Shown in pieces: positions 60,128 through 64,000 of a stretch of DNA of 64,000 bases. The stretch spans positions 62,001-126,000 of the forward strand of contig CAYYUG010000002.1 in the NCBI GenBank assembly GCA_964474755.1, in the 5' to 3' direction. The first letter of the stretch is position 1. Each line of letters begins with the position of its first letter. Origin of the DNA: GCA-2717185 sp964474755. Its GTDB lineage: Bacteria; Pseudomonadota; Alphaproteobacteria; UBA8366; GCA-2717185. Under the pieces are notes generated by a model that did not search any database, was not told the origin of the DNA, and saw only the letters and a program-made list of their open reading frames with translations. Position numbers and translations under genes: made by a program.

Positions 60128-61333
60128 GTGACTAAAGCATTCGAAGGTGTTCGGATCGTCGATTTCACACAGGTCCTTTGCGGGCCAATGGCCACAGCGC
60201 AGCTGGCGCTTCTCGGAGCGGAGGTTATCAAGATTGAGCAGCCGGAGGTCGGCGATCAAATGCGGATGTTGTCCGCGCGAGATCATTGGGCGGAGACGCG
60301 CTGCAGCCCCGCTTTCATGGGTGTCAACTATGGCAAGCGGTCGATCACTCTTAACCTCAAAGCGCCTGAAGCGAAGACGATCGTGACCCGCCTGGTGACC
60401 GGGGCAAACGCGATCGCGGAGAATTTCAAGCCGGGTGTGCTTGACCGGCTCGGCTTTGGCTACGACTGGGCCAAAAGCGTCGAGCCCAGCATCGTATATC
60501 TCTCGATTTCAGGCTTCGGCCAGACTGGCCCGCTCAGCGGCTCTGGCGCCTATGATGGCGCGATTCAAGCTATGTCAGGGATGATGTCTACGACGGGCAC
60601 GCCGGAATTGGGACCGCTGCGTGCCGGCTTTCCGATCGCTGATATGACGACAGGGTTTAACGCCGCTTTCGCGCTTTCCAGTGCGCTATACCGGCAAAAG
60701 GCGACGGGCGAGGGGCAGTTTCTTGACTTGGCAATGACAGACTCGATGCTTTCGCTGATGAACTATTCCGTTTGCCGCCTCGCGGTCGCAGGCGATGAAC
60801 CGGAATTATTGGGCAACAACTCCCCATCTTTCCAAGCGACTTCCAGCGTGTTTCCTACGAAGGATGGACATTTAAGTATTGCGGTGTTCACGGACGTGAT
60901 GGCGTTGCGCCTCTGCGATGCGATTGGCCATCCAGAATGGAAGGACGATCCCAGGTGGAACACAATGCAAGGCAGACGAGATCATTTCGACGACCTTCAA
61001 TCGATCCTAAATGAGATCATATCCCAGAAATCGACGTCGACATGGCTAGCTATTATGGAGCGGGAAGGGGTGCCGGTCGCCCCGGTCAATACGCTTAAGG
61101 AAGCAGTCTATAGTGAGCAGGTGACACAGCGTAAATTCCTAATCGACCTGCCGGCACCGACAGGTATCGACGGTGATATCCAACTTCCTGGTACGTCTTT
61201 CATTGCCTCGGAAGATACTCCCGGCACCGACCGTACTGCACCCCGGGTTGGTGAACATACTGATGAGATACTGTCGGAGTATGGTTTCAGCGATACTGAG
61301 ATCGCGGGCTTCCACGATGGCAGTGTGGTCTAG
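60128..61333 (+). CDS. Class III CoA-transferase (CaiB/BaiF family)
   Basis: 401 residues, GTG start at 60128. FEGVRIVDFTQVLCGPMATAQLALLGAEVIKIE (split: VRIVDFTQVLCGPM, ATAQLALLGAEVIKIE) is the family start; NYGKRSITLNLK, NFKPGVLDRLGFGYD and FGQTGPLSG follow; the catalytic Asp is in FLDLAMTDSML. Full length. Transfers CoA from a donor thioester to a carboxylic acid. Divergent from the epoxide-hydrolase-like gene; could activate the acid made by the nearby monooxygenase and cyclase-like hydrolase. Confidence 0.92.
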   Translation: MTKAFEGVRIVDFTQVLCGPMATAQLALLGAEVIKIEQPEVGDQMRMLSARDHWAETRCSPAFMGVNYGKRSITLNLKAPEAKTIVTRLVTGANAIAENFKPGVLDRLGFGYDWAKSVEPSIVYLSISGFGQTGPLSGSGAYDGAIQAMSGMMSTTGTPELGPLRAGFPIADMTTGFNAAFALSSALYRQKATGEGQFLDLAMTDSMLSLMNYSVCRLAVAGDEPELLGNNSPSFQATSSVFPTKDGHLSIAVFTDVMALRLCDAIGHPEWKDDPRWNTMQGRRDHFDDLQSILNEIISQKSTSTWLAIMEREGVPVAPVNTLKEAVYSEQVTQRKFLIDLPAPTGIDGDIQLPGTSFIASEDTPGTDRTAPRVGEHTDEILSEYGFSDTEIAGFHDGSVV

Positions 61334-61730
61334 GAGAAGGCATTCTTAAAAGTGCCCTTCGATTGGTTTAACTGATACTGCCATGTAAAAGTTCCCCATA
61401 TCGCACGCCACAGGTTTTCTATTAACCGTAAGTCGAATTAGCAACCGCTGGAGCAGGCGGCGATACCTTCTCACAAAACTTTTTCGACTCTTAAATTCTA
61501 TCGGGATAGTTTGATCTACGATAACCGGACATCATTAAGACGATACAAGTCTGTTGCATAACGTTTTGGTTGCGAGTGTACGGTGTTGGCCAAACCACAT
61601 TATTGATTTCTTGATCTGAATTTGTTGGGCGCTTAGCATCTTAAAATTACTTATTCATATTATCATGAACGTTAGTCCATCAGCAGATGATTGACCTTAC
61701 TAAGGGACGTTGAGTTGGGAAGGAATAGCG
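61334..61730. other. Intergenic stretch, GC content falls
   Basis: About 400 bp without a convincing gene. Base composition becomes AT-rich and stays so to the right edge. The ribosome site GGAAGGA for the next gene is at the 3' end. Confidence 0.45.
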
Positions 61731-62699
61731 ATGAATAAAATAGGATCAAACTTGTTAGCATCGGCAATAATAGTTGCCCTTTCGTCGACAGTTGTGAACG
61801 CTGCAAATTTTCTCGTTGACTTGACGCATCCTACACCGACCTTCAAAGCATCCGCCACCGATCCTATGAAGGCGGATCTAAGTAAGCCATACTTCGACAG
61901 CAAGCCCATTCCGACCTTCGGGGGCCAAACTGTTCGTAATTTTCATAGGTTTCCTACAAACCAAGGCTACTTTGATACAGGTGTTTTAATACTAGCCGAG
62001 CATCATGGCACTCATATGGATACGCCTGCACATTACGTTAATAATGAGAAATCGCAGGAAGCCGGATTTTTAGTTGGGAGTAAGAGAAAATACACCCATC
62101 AGATGGATGTGAAAGACCTAATTGGTAAGGTCGTTATGATAGATATTAGTAGTCGTGTTCAGACAGAACTCGACAAGAATGGTGGTAGCCCAAGTTCAGA
62201 TAAGAATGTCACAAATTTTTCAAATGATACACAAAATGTTGTAACGGCCGACGACATAGAAAATGTGGCTAGTCAGCTTGAGGATGGCGTTTGGCTAGTT
62301 CTAAATACAGGCTGGTCGCGATTTTATTTCGATGGTCCAGACTTTGGTAAAGGGCCGTATGTAAATGGCTTTAATTTCCCAGGTATCAATAAGAAAGCGG
62401 TCGACAAACTGATCGAGATTTTAGACAAAAAGAAAATTCGTATTAATGGTATCGTCGCAGACAACATTAGTGTCGACTCTGGTCAAAGCGGCCTGGGCGA
62501 TGATGGAAAATTGAATGTTAATAGTTTCTATGCGCATGTGCGTCTCATGCAGCGAGGTCTAATTTTCGTGGAAAATGCTACCAATCTAGGCCAACTTGCT
62601 CTTGCAAAACCTGGTTCGTGTACATTGGTTGTAGGTGCTTTGAAACATGTTGGAGGTGCCGGTGGGCCTTCTCGTGTGATGGCACTTTGCGAACAATAG
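61731..62699 (+). CDS. Exported cyclase-family hydrolase
   Basis: 322 residues from the ATG at 61731 (GGAAGGA upstream). A Sec signal peptide of about 24 residues (LLASAIIVALSSTVVNA) points to the periplasm. The core opens with FLVDLTHPTPTF and has the metal motif EHHGTHMDTPAHY; LVLNTGWSRFYF and GPYVNGFNFPGI follow, as does SVDSGQSGLG. Longer than the two cytoplasmic members in this window because of the leader and insertions. AT-rich, codon use like the HEAT protein. Likely a secreted ester or amide hydrolase; substrate unknown. Confidence 0.85.
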   Translation: MNKIGSNLLASAIIVALSSTVVNAANFLVDLTHPTPTFKASATDPMKADLSKPYFDSKPIPTFGGQTVRNFHRFPTNQGYFDTGVLILAEHHGTHMDTPAHYVNNEKSQEAGFLVGSKRKYTHQMDVKDLIGKVVMIDISSRVQTELDKNGGSPSSDKNVTNFSNDTQNVVTADDIENVASQLEDGVWLVLNTGWSRFYFDGPDFGKGPYVNGFNFPGINKKAVDKLIEILDKKKIRINGIVADNISVDSGQSGLGDDGKLNVNSFYAHVRLMQRGLIFVENATNLGQLALAKPGSCTLVVGALKHVGGAGGPSRVMALCEQ

Positions 62700-62744
62700 G
62701 CTCTGAATTTAGAACTACTGGATGTTAACGCGTTTTGCTTTGCG

Positions 62745-64000
62745 TTATTCGGTTCGCTTAAGTACCAGAGCTCTTGCGAATTTTGCGGCTTTACGAACCC
62801 CAGCGCTGTCATCTTTTTCAGCTAGTTCTTTTAGTGCCTTATCTGCGCCTGCATATCGTAAATAGCCTAGGGCCAAAGACGTTTGTCGGCGAACTTCGCT
62901 AACCTTGTCATTTAGACTTAATAACAAGTCTGGCCCGATATTCTTTTTTCCTAGACGCCCAAGAACGCTTGCCGCCGTCCAGCGTACCTCTGCTGCTGGG
63001 TCTCTAAGTAGGGGCAAAATATGATCGGATGTTCCGGGAAAACCCAAAACCCCAAGGGCTCGTACTGCCGCGGCACGCAATCGAAAATCTGGTTCATGAA
63101 GGCCTAGTCGTGAATCAAGTGTGGCGGCAATGGTGTGGCTCTTACTATAGCCTGACGCATATATACTTGTTCTGCGACGCTCATAAAGTGCATCTGAAAC
63201 CTCAAGGCCAATCGCTGAGTCGATCGGTATGTCAAAGGTACCAATCATAGCCTTAAGGGCGGACACACCGCTTTCCGCTCCAATAGAACCAATCGCGCGT
63301 GCTGCAAGAGTTTGAAGTTTAAGCAATTCTAGGATACGAGGATGATGCCGCCTGATGCTTTGTTTGGTGAGTTCGCGAAGCTCTTCATCAAGTTCGATGC
63401 AGAATTCAGAGATAGTACCTAACGAAGCTACATCCTTGAGCTTTACGAGACCTTCGATACCTGACTTTTGGATATTCGGATCTGATTGCTTAAGCATGGC
63501 GATAAAGGTCTGTGAGAGACCGCCATCACTGATCGCACTTAAAGCAATTGAAACCTGACTTTTAAGACGACTATTTGATGTTGTTTGAAAGAGCTTCTTC
63601 AAAGGGGAAGAGGCCTCTCTCGGTGCGTGTATTGCCAAGGCTTTTACTATATGTAACCGCCTAATATCAGTCTCTGCTTTGTTCAGAAGGTCGAGGAGTA
63701 ATTTTGTGTTTGCTTCGCCACCTATATGTCCAAGGCTCCAAATGGCACGATTGTTCAATATACCATCGCCATCTTTCGCTAGACGTGAGAGAAGCTCTAT
63801 TACGTCTAGTCTACTAAATTCGCCTAGTGCCTGAACGACTGCCAATCGCACATAATCTGAAGTTTCATCGGATAGCGATCGCATAAGAGCGACTGCCGCG
63901 GCTTCGCTTTTGAGGCCTGATAGCGCAGATGCACAGGTTGATCGTAACTCTTCACGATCTTCATTCTCTAGACAATATGTTAGGAAAGGCGAAGCACGCT
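62745..64000 (-). CDS. HEAT-repeat protein, C-terminal part (runs off the right edge)
   Basis: At least 418 residues; the frame continues upstream past 63884 to the edge, so the start is outside the window. Repeated HEAT/PBS-lyase-type helical pairs of about 30 residues, e.g. VRLAVVQALGEFS, IWSLGHIGGEAN, LRAAAVRALGVLG, VRWTAASVLGRLG and VRRQTSLALGYLRYAG, each with the Asp/Arg/Leu pattern. Ends VLKRTE. Such repeats form a curved scaffold for protein binding; no catalytic domain is visible. AT-rich. Convergent with the exported cyclase-family gene, 45 bp between. Confidence 0.85.
   Translation of the reverse strand, partial: RASPFLTYCLENEDREELRSTCASALSGLKSEAAAVALMRSLSDETSDYVRLAVVQALGEFSRLDVIELLSRLAKDGDGILNNRAIWSLGHIGGEANTKLLLDLLNKAETDIRRLHIVKALAIHAPREASSPLKKLFQTTSNSRLKSQVSIALSAISDGGLSQTFIAMLKQSDPNIQKSGIEGLVKLKDVASLGTISEFCIELDEELRELTKQSIRRHHPRILELLKLQTLAARAIGSIGAESGVSALKAMIGTFDIPIDSAIGLEVSDALYERRRTSIYASGYSKSHTIAATLDSRLGLHEPDFRLRAAAVRALGVLGFPGTSDHILPLLRDPAAEVRWTAASVLGRLGKKNIGPDLLLSLNDKVSEVRRQTSLALGYLRYAGADKALKELAEKDDSAGVRKAAKFARALVLKRTE

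Overview
This 64 kb window is a scaffolded chromosomal segment of an alphaproteobacterium. The best evidence is the left end. On the minus strand it carries trpG-trpD-trpC-moaC-moeA-lexA with gltX just beyond, a gene order I know from Rhodospirillales, Rhizobiales and relatives. The lexA promoter region carries a perfect alphaproteobacterial SOS box (GTTC-N7-GTTC). Four 100-N gaps (about 12413, 20607, 29327 and 42038) show that it is an assembled scaffold. Two of them are flanked by identical 55-bp ends, so those gaps are almost certainly overlaps and not missing DNA. I found no tRNA, rRNA, CRISPR array or intact insertion sequence.

Layout. 0-7 kb: partial gltX, a comEC relic, lexA, moeA, moaC and trpCDG, then an enoyl-CoA hydratase where trpE might be expected. 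7-12 kb: a GMC oxidoreductase, a large uncharacterised protein and a cyclase-family hydrolase. 12-20 kb: a broken thiamine-diphosphate enzyme, hisI, a sulfur amino-acid group (metC, 3-mercaptopyruvate sulfurtransferase, an AlaX-type tRNA editing protein, cysK), an FAD oxidoreductase, a GNAT enzyme and a NUDIX hydrolase. 20-28.5 kb: a relic of an oligopeptide ABC-transporter ATPase, a DMT exporter, a PPOX/class II aldolase/histidine phosphatase operon, and a cupin/hydrolase/amidase operon. 28.5-32 kb: an AT-rich patch with a truncated SDR, a flavin monooxygenase with an extra N-terminal domain, and a small membrane-anchored protein. 32-50.9 kb: a dense catabolic region with LLM flavin enzymes, SDR, two TauD-type and one PhyH-type dioxygenase, an FAD oxidase, a zinc alcohol dehydrogenase, an M24 peptidase homologue, a nitrilase-family amidohydrolase, a stand-alone DUF4392 (D-glutamate cyclase-like) protein, HyuA/HyuB, enoyl-CoA hydratases and a GST. 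51-61 kb: a TakP-type TRAP transporter, then a cyclase-family hydrolase, an FAD monooxygenase, a second GMC oxidoreductase, an epoxide-hydrolase-like enzyme and a class III CoA-transferase. 61.7-64 kb: an AT-richer end with an exported cyclase-family protein and a HEAT-repeat protein running off the edge.

How it fits together. The left end is housekeeping (tryptophan, molybdenum cofactor, SOS control, tRNA charging). The rest reads as a scavenging repertoire for organic nitrogen, acids and ring compounds: uptake by TRAP, oxygenases and flavin oxidases, amide and ring hydrolases, and CoA-linked enzymes. Decayed genes are conspicuous (comEC, a ThDP enzyme, an Opp/Dpp ATPase, possibly others). 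With several 300-800 bp stretches without clear genes, this suggests ongoing gene loss, perhaps in a host-associated or low-population-size marine lineage; that lifestyle is inference. The most interesting functional hypothesis is that the DUF4392 protein, the nearby nitrilase-like enzyme and the HyuA/HyuB pair form a D-glutamate/5-oxoproline or cyclic-amide salvage route.
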